From assembly GCF_016406325.1 (NCBI RefSeq), contig NZ_CP066370.1, forward strand, positions 1,488,001 through 1,552,000: 64,000 nt of DNA, read 5' to 3'. This document shows, in pieces, positions 45,791 through 55,698 of the stretch (positions within the stretch are counted from its first letter, which is position 1; the number at the start of each line of letters is the position of its first letter). The translations under genes were made by a program, and so were the position numbers. The notes below the pieces were generated by a model that was not told where the DNA came from, searched no databases, and saw only the letters and a list, made by a program, of their open reading frames with translations. The stretch is from Shewanella putrefaciens (GTDB taxonomy: Bacteria; Pseudomonadota; Gammaproteobacteria; Enterobacterales; Shewanellaceae).

Positions 45791-46082
45791 ATGCTAATTA
45801 TCCCAGTTTAAACTGAGCCTTATACTGTGGCTTTTATTGGGATTAGCTCACCTATGTTCTATTTCCTATCGAATAAAACAAGATAACGAATATGACATGA
45901 CAAGGTATTGCGAAAAGCGAATGCTTGTTATGCATTATTGGGTGTGTTGGCTATGACATCTGTATATGTCGTGGCATTGGCGTCGCGATTATTCCGTTAT
46001 CTACGCTTATTCAATGAATCCGGTGTACTAAACGAGGATTCAGTTGGCTGAATAGGGAGCTTGCTAAAACAAGGGAGTCTTA

Positions 46083-48061
46083 ATGTCGATTAAAACGAGT
46101 ATCAACCCACCGGTATTTTATTCATCGGTTTTTCTTATCACCTTAATGGTGATGATTTGCGCAGTGTGGCCAACAGAGGCGAATGCTTTTTTTAAATCAA
46201 TGCAGTCATGGATAGAGATGAAAGCAGGTTGGCTTTATATCTTGAGTGTGGCTATTTTTTTAATTTTTATCATTTTTGTGATGGTGAGCCGTTTTGGTGA
46301 TATCAAACTTGGCCCCGATCATTCCGTGCCCGATTATAGCTATAAAAGCTGGATTGCCATGTTGTTTTCGGCGGGGATGGGCATCGGCCTGATGTTTTTT
46401 GGGGTGGCTGAGCCCGTAATGCATTTTTTGGCGCCACCCGATGCGACTCCCGAAAGCATTGCCGCTGCTAAAGAGGCGATGAAGATCACTTTCTTCCATT
46501 GGGGGATTCACGCTTGGGCAATCTATGGCGTGGTGGCGTTGAGCCTAGCCTATTTTTCCTATCGCCATAAGTTACCCCTATTACCCCGCAGTGCCCTGTA
46601 TCCCTTAATTGGTGAGCGAATTTATGGGCCTATTGGTCATGCGGTCGATACCTTTGCCGTGCTCGGTACTATGTTTGGTGTGGCGACATCACTGGGGTTT
46701 GGGGTGTTGCAGGTCAATTCAGGACTGAGTTATCTGTTTACCGACTTACCCAATAACACTCTAGTGCAAGTGTCTCTCATCATAGGTATTACCCTATTAG
46801 CAACGCTTTCGGTGTTTTCTGGGCTCGACAAAGGGGTAAAGCGTTTGAGTGAGCTTAACCTTGGTCTGGCGATTTTACTCTTGTGTATTGTGTTAATCCT
46901 CGGTCCCACTGTGATGTTATTACAGGCTTTTGTGCAAAATACCGGCGGATATTTAAGTGATTTAGTGAATAAAACCTTTAATTTATATGCCTATCAACAG
47001 AAGGAAGATTGGCTGGGTGGTTGGACATTACTCTATTGGGGGTGGTGGATTTCATGGTCGCCATTTGTTGGGACTTTTATTGCGCGGGTGAGCCGTGGTC
47101 GAACAATCCGTGAGTTTTTAATTGGTGTGTTATTTGTGCCTTCGGCATTGACCTTCCTATGGATGACAGTATTTGGTAATTCGGCTATCAACGCCATTAT
47201 GCATCAAGGGGCGACTTATTTAGCTGAGGCGGTCAATACCGATGTTTCTGTGGCGCTATTTGTGTTTTTTGAACATATGCCATTTTCGACATTGCTGTCA
47301 GGCATTGCGATTTGTTTAGTGGTGACTTTTTTCGTCACATCATCGGACTCTGGCTCCTTAGTCATTGATAACTTGACCTCTGGCGGTGATAACAATGCAC
47401 CTGTATGGCAGCGAGTATTTTGGGCATTACTTCAAGGTGTGGTGGCTTCAGTGCTGTTATTGGCGGGGGGGGGCTACAGGCATTACAAACCGCGGCAATT
47501 GCCAGTGCTATGCCATTTTTAGTCGTTATGTTATTGATGTGCCTTGGTTTATATAAAGCACTAAAAAATGATTGGCTTAAGATCAACAGTGTACAGATGC
47601 ACAATACTAGCGTGCAGTACGCCAAAACCAATATCAGTTGGGAGGAGCGTATTGAAGTGCTAGTGTCACATCCGACAGAGGAAGACGCACGGGTCTTTAT
47701 CAATAATGTGGCGACCCCTGCATTATCAAAAGTCTGTCAGCGTTTTATGAGCAAAGGTATTGTCGCTGATCTCGAATACATCGAGGGAAAAGTCAGGCTA
47801 GTTGTCAGTAATGAAGTTAACTTACCCTTTGTATACGGTGTACGTTTGCGTTGTTTTGAGATTGTAAACCCGATAGGGGAAGAGCTAGAGCAAGGGAATA
47901 CGTCGTACTATCGCGCTGAGGTTTACCTTGAGCAGGGTGGGCAGCATTACGATGTAATGGGTTATACCGAAGAGCAAATCTTGGCGGATGTCGTTACCCA
48001 ATATGAAAAATATTTGCACTATCTACATCTTTCTAGCGCTGATCAGGGGCATGTTGCATAA
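46083..48061 (+). pseudogene. BCCT-family osmolyte transporter, frameshifted in a run of nine G
   Basis: Two overlapping frames together encode one betaine/choline/carnitine transporter of about 660 residues. The first gives helices 1 to about 11 with the family signature GWTLLYWGWW and FVTSSDSGSLVIDNL, then derails into GYRHYKPRQ and stops at 47522. The second frame resumes with LQALQTAAIASAMPFLVVML, the last membrane helix, and a cytoplasmic tail of about 170 residues. The switch is at nine consecutive G (47465-47473); ten would restore AGGGLQALQ. A GGGAG Shine-Dalgarno precedes the ATG. Such proteins import compatible solutes for osmotic protection. The break may be slipped-strand variation, a true mutation or a sequencing error. 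Confidence 0.85.
47465..47473. repeat. Homopolymeric G9 tract inside the BCCT gene
   Basis: Nine G residues mark the exact point where the transporter reading frame shifts. Long G runs are prone to slippage during replication. Confidence 0.85.
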
Positions 48062-48196
48062 ACCGTTTTTTTGCGAGTGAATGTGTGGATTAGAATGTGT
48101 TTAACGCCTTATGATCTAAGGCTCATATTGCTCCAAGTGATAAGTCAGATTATCCTTGGGGCAATTTTTGAGGTCTGTTTTAAGTAAGGTGACAGC

Positions 48197-48559
48197 ATGT
48201 CAGTTAATCAAGGTGAGAGTAAATTAGATAAAGTATTAGCCGAGGCGCGGGAATGCAAAGCCAAACGTGAGAGTGGTTACCGTGAGCAGGCGTTAAAACT
48301 TTATCCTTGGGTGTGTGGCCGCTGTACTCGAGAATTTACCCCGAAAAACCTAAGCGAACTGACGGTGCACCACAGGGATCATAATCACGATAATAATCCA
48401 TCTGATGGATCAAATTGGGAGTTATTGTGCTTGTATTGCCACGATAACGAACATTCCCGTTTTGAAGAATTGATCCGCTACGGTAGCACTACTGAGACCA
48501 AACAAGCCGCGGCGACCTACAATCCTTTTGCCGATTTAAAAGCCATGATGAAAAAATAG
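48197..48559 (+). CDS. yajD: YajD-family HNH nuclease
   Basis: The 120-residue protein has an HNH endonuclease core: paired CGRC (about 40-43) and CLYC (about 76-79) zinc ligands and the catalytic block VHHRDHNHDN with the later CHDNEH. Length and motifs match E. coli YajD, whose biological target is unknown. It is cytosolic and transcribed alone, and it converges with a DUF1289 gene. Confidence 0.88.
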   Translation: MSVNQGESKLDKVLAEARECKAKRESGYREQALKLYPWVCGRCTREFTPKNLSELTVHHRDHNHDNNPSDGSNWELLCLYCHDNEHSRFEELIRYGSTTETKQAAATYNPFADLKAMMKK

Positions 48560-48563
48560 TGAC

Positions 48564-48592
48564 AAAAGGCCTGACATTGTCAGGCTTTTTTC
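48564..48592. terminator. Bidirectional terminator between yajD and DUF1289
   Basis: AAAAGGCCTGACA/TGTCAGGCTTTTTT forms a strong stem with A and T tails on both sides. It overlaps the last codons of the minus-strand gene. Confidence 0.8.
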
Positions 48593-48813
48593 GCTAAACG
48601 GGCCTCAGCTTCTAGCCATGTTGCGCGGCTTAATACATGTTGATTTTCATCGTCTTTAAACAAGGCTTTACGGGCTGGGAGTTGGTTTAATATATCAACT
48701 TGTTGCGCTTCGCTGGCATCGCGCCAACGGACGATTTCATCAATATGACGAAAACAGCCCATGCAATAATTTTCATCATTTAAGCCGCAGCGGGCTACGC
48801 AGGGTGAAAGCAT
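48580..48813 (-). CDS. DUF1289 family protein
   Basis: The 77-residue protein has the family Cys pattern SPCVARCGLNDENYCMGCFRHIDEI (Cys at about 5, 9, 17 and 20), likely a metal site, followed by WRDASEAQQVDIL. The function is unknown. AGGA lies six bases before the ATG. Confidence 0.85.
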   Translation of the reverse strand: MLSPCVARCGLNDENYCMGCFRHIDEIVRWRDASEAQQVDILNQLPARKALFKDDENQHVLSRATWLEAEARLAKKA

Positions 48814-49014
48814 GTTGATCCTTTTTCGGTGACGATGGTTAACCGTTAATGTTAGGTGCTAGCTTGAGATTAAGTTCGCGCTAGCGCGCCACGATACTAA
48901 CATTTTTCTCATTAAAGTCATTTTGTCCATTAAACCTTTTGTCTATTAAAGCCATCGACTAGGCAAGATAAAGTGAGCTGATGGCAAGACAAGCATTTTT
49001 ACACTGGGCATAAC

Positions 49015-50328
49015 GTGAACCAAGATAATTTGCATACAATACTCACTTACTCACAGAAGTTTAGCGAACTGAATCAGTTGCTTGAGCAGAGTACTTCCCT
49101 CTGGCAAATGCGTGCTTTTGAGGCATCGTCCTTACCTTGGGCCGCTAAGTTCCCGCATCTAGCCGAGGCGGTATGGGCCATCGCTGATGAAAACTTGGAT
49201 AAACTCGATGCAGATCAAGGCTTGTTAGTCGATGCCCTATCTCCCGCATTAGATCTTGATTTGAAGACGTTAGGCCTAAAGTGGAATTTAGCCCTGCTAC
49301 GCACTTCAAATGCTGAACTTATTGATAGTGCTGACGCAAATAAACCAAAGCATATTTCGGCCACTCGCTTTTCTTTTGAGGATGAAGCCCATTTTAGTGC
49401 CCATATAAAGGGCCGTAAGTGGGAGCAAATTCGTGCATTTGTGCAGCATTTACCTCACCATGATTTACCCGTGCTTGAATGGTGTGCAGGTAAGGGGCAT
49501 TTAGGACGATTAATTGCTAAAGCACGCGGCGTTGATGTTGTGAGCTTAGAATGGCAGGAAAAGCTCTGTGAAGAAGGCCAAGCCTTTGCTCATAAATGGC
49601 AATTATCTCAACGCTTTATTTGCGTCGATGCCTTTGACATTGTCGATAGTGCTTTGAGTGGCGATGGTAAACACTCAAATCCTTTATACGCACAGCAGCA
49701 CGCGGTGGCGCTCCATGCCTGCGGTGACTTGCATGTGCGATTGTTAACCCTTGCAGCGACTGCGGGCACTCAGGCGCTCGCTATTTCGCCCTGTTGTTAT
49801 CATCTTATCCATGCGAGCCATTATCAGCCTTTATCAAAGGTTGCAAAGCAGAGTGCACTCACACTGACTCGCCATGATTTGCAATTACCACTGCAGCAGA
49901 GTGTGATTGCAAGCCCTAAACAACAGACGCTACGTCACCAAGAAATTGCGTGGCGTTTAGGGTTTGATGCGTTGCAGAGGCAATGCCAAAACGTGAATGA
50001 ATATCTGCCGATTCCGTCGATAAAACAGAGTCAACTGAGTGGCTGTTTTGCCGATTTTTGCCTGTGGGCCGCGACACAAAAATCGGTCAATTTACCACAA
50101 CATATTGATTTTAATCTTTGGCTTGAAACTGGGTATCAAAGACAACGATTGACCAGACGCATTGATTTAGTCGCGCATTTATTTCGTTCAGTACTCGAAC
50201 AGTGGTTAATACTCGATCGCTGTTGTTTTTTGCAGGAGCAGGGATACCAAGTTTGCGTGAGTGAATTTTGTGCAAACAGCGTAACACCCAGAAATGCACT
50301 CATTTTGGCGTTAAAGTCAGTTGATTAA
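49015..50328 (+). CDS. SAM-dependent methyltransferase (METTL25/RRNAD1-like)
   Basis: The 437-residue cytosolic protein has a class I methyltransferase core: the SAM-binding motif VLEWCAGKGHLGRLIA (about 153-168), an acidic turn VVSLEWQEKLC, and motifs AVALHACGDLHVRLL and AISPCCYH. The C(A/C)GKG and SPCCYH segments resemble the RRNAD1/METTL25 group. The substrate is unknown. It begins with GTG and has only a weak GGG upstream, so a different start is possible. It precedes oleA by 252 bases; nothing links it to olefin synthesis beyond position. Confidence 0.72.
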   Translation: MNQDNLHTILTYSQKFSELNQLLEQSTSLWQMRAFEASSLPWAAKFPHLAEAVWAIADENLDKLDADQGLLVDALSPALDLDLKTLGLKWNLALLRTSNAELIDSADANKPKHISATRFSFEDEAHFSAHIKGRKWEQIRAFVQHLPHHDLPVLEWCAGKGHLGRLIAKARGVDVVSLEWQEKLCEEGQAFAHKWQLSQRFICVDAFDIVDSALSGDGKHSNPLYAQQHAVALHACGDLHVRLLTLAATAGTQALAISPCCYHLIHASHYQPLSKVAKQSALTLTRHDLQLPLQQSVIASPKQQTLRHQEIAWRLGFDALQRQCQNVNEYLPIPSIKQSQLSGCFADFCLWAATQKSVNLPQHIDFNLWLETGYQRQRLTRRIDLVAHLFRSVLEQWLILDRCCFLQEQGYQVCVSEFCANSVTPRNALILALKSVD

Positions 50329-50536
50329 AAAATAGCGTCTAAAAATATACTGTACTGCAATGTTTTTTATGAACTATTTCTGTATTAGTTCATTTGAAAC
50401 TAGTGTTAATGCTGTTAACGTGCCAGTGGTTATGCGTATCGCTGTGAGACAAGTCTTATACTGAGGATGGTTTTTTATTGAATCATCGGGCTTTTCTTGT
50501 TCAAATGTCGCATTAATGACGAATAACAACTGAAAG

Positions 50537-50551
50537 CTGACCCTCGGTCAG
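50537..50551. promoter_or_regulatory. Palindrome in the oleA leader
   Basis: CTGACC, three bases CTC and GGTCAG form a perfect dyad 29 bases before the oleA start codon. It may be an operator or a hairpin controlling the ole genes. Confidence 0.4.
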
Positions 50552-50580
50552 TGATTCTAGTGAGCGAATAAAACAGTTTC

Positions 50581-51630
50581 ATGAAATATTCCCGCGTATT
50601 TATTAATAGCCTGGCTTATGAACTGGCACCTGTAGTGGTTTCCAGTAGCGAGCTAGAGTCTCGCCTTGCGCCTTTATATCAAAAGTTCCGTATTCCTATG
50701 GGACAATTAGCGGCATTGACAGGTATTACCGAACGCCGCTGGTGGCCTAAAGGACACCAATTATCCGATGGTGCGATTAACGCAGCGCGTAAAGCCATTG
50801 CTGAAACGGGAATAAATGTCGCTGACTTAGGGGCTGTGGTGTACACCGGAGTCTGTCGCGATCAACATGAACCTGCCACCGCTTGTCGTATCGCTGCTGA
50901 GCTTGGTGTATCCAAGGACACCGCCATTTACGATATCAGTAATGCCTGCTTAGGGGTGTTATCGGGTATTTTAGACATTGCTAACCGTATTGAACTGGGT
51001 CAGATCAAGGCGGGTATGGTGGTTTCCTGTGAATCGGCACGGGATATTGTTGATGTGACTATCGATAATATGCTTGCTTCTCCAACCATGCAGAATTTTG
51101 CCCAATCATTGGCGACCCTCACGGGAGGCTCTGGTGCCGTGGCGGTTATCCTTACCGACGGCAGCTTACCGCTAACGAACGTGCGTAAACATCAACTGCT
51201 TGGCGCATCGCATTTATCTGCTCCAGAGCATCATCAATTATGTCAGTGGGGATTGCAGGAAGTGGGGCATAATCTTTACCGTGAGTTTATGCGTACCGAT
51301 GCGGTAACCCTGCTGAAGGAAGGTGTTGAGCTGGCTAAACACACTTGGGAGCATTTCCTTGAGCAGCGCAATTGGCTGGTTGAGCAAGTGGATAAAGTGA
51401 TTTGCCACCAAGTGGGTGCATCGAACCGCAAACAAGTGCTGAGTGCGCTTAATATTCCACCCGAAAAAGAATTTCCTACCTATCAATTGCTTGGCAATAT
51501 GGGCACAGTGTCTTTACCTGTGACGGCCGCCATGGCCCATGATGAAGGTTTTTTACAAGCGGGCGATCAAGTGAGCTTTTTAGGTATAGGTAGCGGCTTG
51601 AATTGCATGATGTTAGGCATTAAGTGGTAG
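50581..51630 (+). CDS. oleA: OleA: acyl-CoA head-to-head condensing enzyme
   Basis: This 349-residue thiolase-fold enzyme joins two fatty acyl-CoAs by a Claisen condensation to a 2-alkyl-3-ketoacid, the first step of olefin synthesis. The active-site Cys is Cys123 in ISNACLGVLSG. Later family blocks include VICHQVGASN with the catalytic His and NMGTVSLPVTAA with the Asn. The closest relatives by motif are the OleA branch of 3-oxoacyl-ACP synthase III. In Shewanella this pathway makes a highly unsaturated C31 hydrocarbon. The four ole genes follow in the order A, B, C, D on one strand. The Shine-Dalgarno is weak. Confidence 0.93.
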   Translation: MKYSRVFINSLAYELAPVVVSSSELESRLAPLYQKFRIPMGQLAALTGITERRWWPKGHQLSDGAINAARKAIAETGINVADLGAVVYTGVCRDQHEPATACRIAAELGVSKDTAIYDISNACLGVLSGILDIANRIELGQIKAGMVVSCESARDIVDVTIDNMLASPTMQNFAQSLATLTGGSGAVAVILTDGSLPLTNVRKHQLLGASHLSAPEHHQLCQWGLQEVGHNLYREFMRTDAVTLLKEGVELAKHTWEHFLEQRNWLVEQVDKVICHQVGASNRKQVLSALNIPPEKEFPTYQLLGNMGTVSLPVTAAMAHDEGFLQAGDQVSFLGIGSGLNCMMLGIKW

Positions 51631-51726
51631 GGGCGCTTTAGGTCTTTTACTGCCATTGTCGGCGTTCCCATAAAAGACTGACTCGCTAAATTCGCTCTCA
51701 TAAATAGAACCAAAATAGGAAGCGTC

Positions 51727-52638
51727 ATGTTAGACACTCTGTTGCCTTTTCAACGTCATTTTTTTAACCGTAATGGTAACAAGCTGCATTATATCAATGA
51801 AGGCCACGGTGAACCTGTGGTGATGGTTCATGGTAATCCAAGCTGGTCGTTTTATTACCGCAATTTAGTGAGCGCCTTAAAAGATTCTCATCAATGCATA
51901 GTGCCGGATCATATCGGCTGTGGTCTGTCGGATAAGCCCGATGATAGCGGCTACGATTACACACTTAAGCGCCGTATAGATGATCTCGAAGCCTTGCTCG
52001 ATAGTTTAAATATCAAAGAGAACATCACCTTAGTTGTGCATGATTGGGGCGGCATGATAGGTATGGGCTATGCGGCGCGTTATCCTGAACGCATTAAACG
52101 CTTGGTGATATTGAATACTGGGGCCTTCCATTTACCTGAATCTAAACCTTTCCCTTGGCCTTTATGGATCTGTCGTAATACTTTGTTAGGCACAGTTTTA
52201 GTGCGTGGTTTTAATGCTTTTTCATCTATCGCATCCTATGTTGGTGTGAAACGTCAGCCAATGGCGAAATATATCCGTGAGGCTTACGTTGCGCCGTTTA
52301 ACTCTTGGTCAAACCGCATTTCTACTCTGCGCTTTGTGCAGGATATTCCGCTGCGTGAAGGTGATAGAAATTATCAGTTAGTCTCTGATATCGCAGCAAG
52401 TTTGCCTAAATTTGCCAAAGTGCCGACCCTGATTTGTTGGGGGCTGAAGGATTTTGTGTTCGACAAACACTTTTTAGCTAAATGGCGCCAGCACATGCCC
52501 CATGCGACTGTGCATGAATTTGCCGATTGCGGTCACTATATTTTGGAAGATGCCAGTGACGAAGTGATTGCCCATATAAAAGGTTTTATGGCCGATGAAC
52601 AAGTCGCATCTGCGTCCGCTGAACGGGCTGCAGGTTAA
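51727..52638 (+). CDS. oleB: OleB: beta-lactone decarboxylase (haloalkane-dehalogenase fold)
   Basis: The 303-residue alpha/beta hydrolase has [14 protein letters not shown] (oxyanion loop, about 35), nucleophile Asp106 in [10 protein letters not shown] and His270 in DCGHYILED. An Asp nucleophile instead of Ser marks the haloalkane dehalogenase-like group that includes OleB, which turns the beta-lactone made by OleC into a cis-olefin and CO2. AGGAAG lies shortly before the ATG. It overlaps oleC by one base (TAATG), indicating coupled translation. Confidence 0.92.
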   Translation: MLDTLLPFQRHFFNRNGNKLHYINEGHGEPVVMVHGNPSWSFYYRNLVSALKDSHQCIVPDHIGCGLSDKPDDSGYDYTLKRRIDDLEALLDSLNIKENITLVVHDWGGMIGMGYAARYPERIKRLVILNTGAFHLPESKPFPWPLWICRNTLLGTVLVRGFNAFSSIASYVGVKRQPMAKYIREAYVAPFNSWSNRISTLRFVQDIPLREGDRNYQLVSDIAASLPKFAKVPTLICWGLKDFVFDKHFLAKWRQHMPHATVHEFADCGHYILEDASDEVIAHIKGFMADEQVASASAERAAG

Positions 52639-54479
52639 TGTCGACGTTGCTTGAAAAAGAAGTGATCCCTTTGGTGACGGAAACGCCATTTTCAACTGGC
52701 ACGTCTCAATCAGCAATAGCCAGTGATGCCAATATTTGCCGTCATCTTAAACAAGCTGCCCATGACATTCCCCATCATCTTGCTGTAGCAGTACAAAGCG
52801 CGAAGGGCGCTTCTGTGGCGAACTTACGTTACAGCGAGCTGGATTTTCTCAGTCTTGACCGACAAAGTGATGTGATAGCTTTTGCCCTTAATGCCCATGG
52901 TATTACCCGCGGTATGAAGGCTGTGCTGATGGTTACGCCGAGCCTCGATTTTTTTGCCTTAACCTTTGCGCTGTTTAAAGCGGGGATTATCCCCATTCTT
53001 GTTGATCCTGGCATGGGGATTAAAAACCTTAAGCAGTGCTTTGCTGAGGCTGCGCCCGATGCTTTTATTGGTATTCCCAAGGCGCATATTGCAAGGCGCT
53101 TATTTGGCTGGGGTAAGGGCACCATAAAGATATTGCTCAATGTTGATGGTGGCAAAACAGGCTTCGCTGCAAAATTGAACTGTATGGCTACTGGCGCTAT
53201 GAGTCTATCGACGCTATTGCAAAATACCTCGGCACAATCCTCTGGTGCACAATCCTCTGCTCAAAAGTCGCCATATCCTATGGTGTTGCTAAAGCCAAAT
53301 GAAATGGCGGCGATTCTATTCACCAGTGGCAGTACGGGCACACCTAAGGGGGTTGTCTATAGCCATGCAATGTTTGAGGCGCAAATTCAAGCGCTAAAAA
53401 ACGATTATGGGATTTGCCATGGTGAGCGCGATTTAGCAACGTTTCCGCTGTTTTCACTCTTTGGTCCGGCGTTGGGTATGGCATCTATTGTGCCCGAAAT
53501 GGATGCCAGTAAACCCATCACAGCTAACCCCGAATTTTTGTTTGCCGCGATTGAGCAATATCAATGCAGCAATATTTTTGTTAATCCTGCGCTGCTCGAA
53601 CGTTTAGGCCGTGCGGGGGAGCAAAAGCAACATACATTGCCGAGTGTCAAACGGGTTATTTCGGCGGGGGCGCCAGCGACGATTGCTTCTATTGCTCGTT
53701 TTAGCAAGATGCTAAGTGATGGCGTACCTGTATTAAATTCCTACGGCGCAACTGAATCTTTGCCCATCAGTATGATTGCCAGTGATGCTTTATTTGCCAC
53801 GACCGAGATGACAGATAATGGCGCTGGCATCTGTGTTGGCCATGCTATTGATGGTGTCTCTATTGGCATTATCGGCATAAGTGAAGCCGTTATACCCGAG
53901 TGGGATGATGCTTTACTGCTTAAGAATGGTGAAATTGGCGAGATAATAGTACAAGGGCCTATGGTGAGCCAATCATACTATCAATATGATAGCCAACGTG
54001 ATAATCAACGCGATAGTGCGACAGCAATGGCTAAGATATGGGATCCTGTCGCCAATTGCGTTCGACATAGAATGGGCGATTTGGGTTATCTTGATGACCA
54101 AGGTCGGTTATGGATGTGCGGACGTAAAGCTCACAGAGTTGATGCCACCCATAAAGGGAAGTTTGCTAAGCGTTATTATTCGATTCCCTGTGAGCGTATT
54201 TTTAATACGCATCCTAATGTGAAACGCTCTGCTTTAGTGGGTGTGAAAGTAGCGAATGAAATCACACCGTTAATCTGTATCGAACTGGATACATCACTGG
54301 TGTGTAATAAAAGTCAGCAGCTTTATCAAGAGCTTACTACGCTTGCTGAGCAATTCCACCAAACTCAGGGGATAAAACGATTTTTGATTCATCCGGATTT
54401 CCCCGTGGATGTACGGCACAATGCCAAAATTTTTAGAGAAAAATTAGCCGTATGGGCGCAATCCCAGACGAAAGGCTGA
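52638..54479 (+). CDS. oleC: OleC: beta-lactone synthetase (AMP-dependent synthetase family)
   Basis: This 613-residue adenylate-forming enzyme uses ATP to convert the 2-alkyl-3-hydroxy acid to a cis-beta-lactone. The ATP-binding P-loop [20 protein letters not shown] is at about 225-245. [11 protein letters not shown] is the A5 motif, and [25 protein letters not shown] the A7-A8 region. The start codon overlaps the oleB stop codon. OleB, OleC and OleD are known to assemble into large complexes in other bacteria. A Ser/Gln/Ala-rich insert (about 190-212) is specific to this protein. Confidence 0.92.
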   Translation: MSTLLEKEVIPLVTETPFSTGTSQSAIASDANICRHLKQAAHDIPHHLAVAVQSAKGASVANLRYSELDFLSLDRQSDVIAFALNAHGITRGMKAVLMVTPSLDFFALTFALFKAGIIPILVDPGMGIKNLKQCFAEAAPDAFIGIPKAHIARRLFGWGKGTIKILLNVDGGKTGFAAKLNCMATGAMSLSTLLQNTSAQSSGAQSSAQKSPYPMVLLKPNEMAAILFTSGSTGTPKGVVYSHAMFEAQIQALKNDYGICHGERDLATFPLFSLFGPALGMASIVPEMDASKPITANPEFLFAAIEQYQCSNIFVNPALLERLGRAGEQKQHTLPSVKRVISAGAPATIASIARFSKMLSDGVPVLNSYGATESLPISMIASDALFATTEMTDNGAGICVGHAIDGVSIGIIGISEAVIPEWDDALLLKNGEIGEIIVQGPMVSQSYYQYDSQRDNQRDSATAMAKIWDPVANCVRHRMGDLGYLDDQGRLWMCGRKAHRVDATHKGKFAKRYYSIPCERIFNTHPNVKRSALVGVKVANEITPLICIELDTSLVCNKSQQLYQELTTLAEQFHQTQGIKRFLIHPDFPVDVRHNAKIFREKLAVWAQSQTKG

Positions 54480-54519
54480 TCTAACACTCTGACTTTTAAG
54501 TTCAAATACCTGTGCTGAA

Positions 54520-55659
54520 ATGGATACCTCAATGATGAACGACCCAAGCAAGAGTACGACGCTTATCCAATTTCATACGGTGGAGCAAATTGCACTGACG
54601 CAGCTTGCACTTAAGGTACAACACGCCTTTGTGACGGGAGCTGGGGGGTTTTTAGGTAAGGCCATTTGTTTAAGATTGTTAGCGGCAGGCATTAAGGTCA
54701 CAGGCTTTGCACGTGGGCATTACCCAGAGCTTGAAGCGTTGGGTGTTGCGATGAAGCAAGGGGATCTCGTCAATAAGGAGCAACTTCAGCAGGCGATGCA
54801 GGGTTGCGATATCGTGTTCCATGTGGCGTCTAAAGCGGGGGTTTGGGGCGATCGAGACAGTTATTTTTGTCCTAATGTGAAGGGCGCTGCTAATGTGATT
54901 GCTGTTTGTAAAGCATTAAAAATAAATAAGTTAGTCTACACCAGCACCCCGAGCGTCACCTTTACAGGCCAAGATGAGTCAGGGATTGATGAGTCCACCC
55001 CCTACGCATCTACATTCCTTAATTATTACGCTCACTCGAAAGCCATTGCCGAAAAAATGATGCTAGATGCTAATCAATTCGGTGAAGTGCCACTTGAACA
55101 TACTGATGCAACTCAAATGATTACACCTTATGCGTTAAAAACAGTCGCACTGCGGCCGCATTTGATATGGGGCCCCGGCGATCCCCATCTTGTGCCTCGG
55201 GTACTGGAACGTGGCCGTTTAGGAAAGTTAAAACTGGTTGGCCGCGAAGATAAACTCGTCGATACCATCTATATCGATAATGCTGCCTATGCCCATGTAC
55301 TCGCCGCCTTAGAACTTTGCCAACCTAAACCAAAGTGTCAAGGCAAAGCCTATTTTTTGAGTAACGATGAGCCTATTACTATGGTAAAAATGCTCAATCT
55401 GATCTTAGCCTGTGATGGATTGCCCCCTGTTACTCGACGTGTGCCTCGAACTGTGGCCTATATCGCTGGCGCGGCATTGGAAAGCCTGTATTTTTTGCTT
55501 AAGAAAAAAGAAGAGCCCCTTATGACGCGTTTTGTCGCACGCCAGTTATCTTGCAGCCATTATTTTGATATCAGCGCTGCCAAGCGTGATTTGGGGTATT
55601 GTGCGCTGGTTTCTATTGATGAGGGGATGGCAAGGCTCAGGACATCACTTTTAGGGTGA
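54520..55659 (+). CDS. oleD: OleD: 2-alkyl-3-oxoalkanoate reductase
   Basis: The 379-residue NAD(P)-dependent short-chain-type reductase has the Rossmann motif VTGAGGFLGKAI (about 39-50) and the catalytic YAHSKAIAEK (Tyr and Lys at about 170-174). It reduces the OleA product to the 3-hydroxy acid that OleC cyclises. The first about 35 residues precede the Rossmann fold, and starts at 54532 or 54535 are also possible because the Shine-Dalgarno is poor. It is 40 bases after oleC and is followed by a strong hairpin. Confidence 0.92.
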   Translation: MDTSMMNDPSKSTTLIQFHTVEQIALTQLALKVQHAFVTGAGGFLGKAICLRLLAAGIKVTGFARGHYPELEALGVAMKQGDLVNKEQLQQAMQGCDIVFHVASKAGVWGDRDSYFCPNVKGAANVIAVCKALKINKLVYTSTPSVTFTGQDESGIDESTPYASTFLNYYAHSKAIAEKMMLDANQFGEVPLEHTDATQMITPYALKTVALRPHLIWGPGDPHLVPRVLERGRLGKLKLVGREDKLVDTIYIDNAAYAHVLAALELCQPKPKCQGKAYFLSNDEPITMVKMLNLILACDGLPPVTRRVPRTVAYIAGAALESLYFLLKKKEEPLMTRFVARQLSCSHYFDISAAKRDLGYCALVSIDEGMARLRTSLLG

Positions 55660-55662
55660 GGG

Positions 55663-55687
55663 TATGAGGGCTTGATGAGCCCTCATA
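55663..55687. terminator. Terminator-type hairpin after oleD
   Basis: TATGAGGGCT (55663-55672) and AGCCCTCATA (55678-55687) pair perfectly around TGATG, four bases after the oleD stop codon. A TTTTT lies nine bases further. It also lies just beyond the end of the converging GSCFA gene. Confidence 0.75.
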
Positions 55688-55698
55688 TCTATCAGTTT

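Noticed and set aside
47405..48061. The second BCCT fragment as an independent gene starting at 47405
   Set aside because: It overlaps the first fragment, has no start signals of its own and continues the transporter sequence right after the G run. It is one broken gene.
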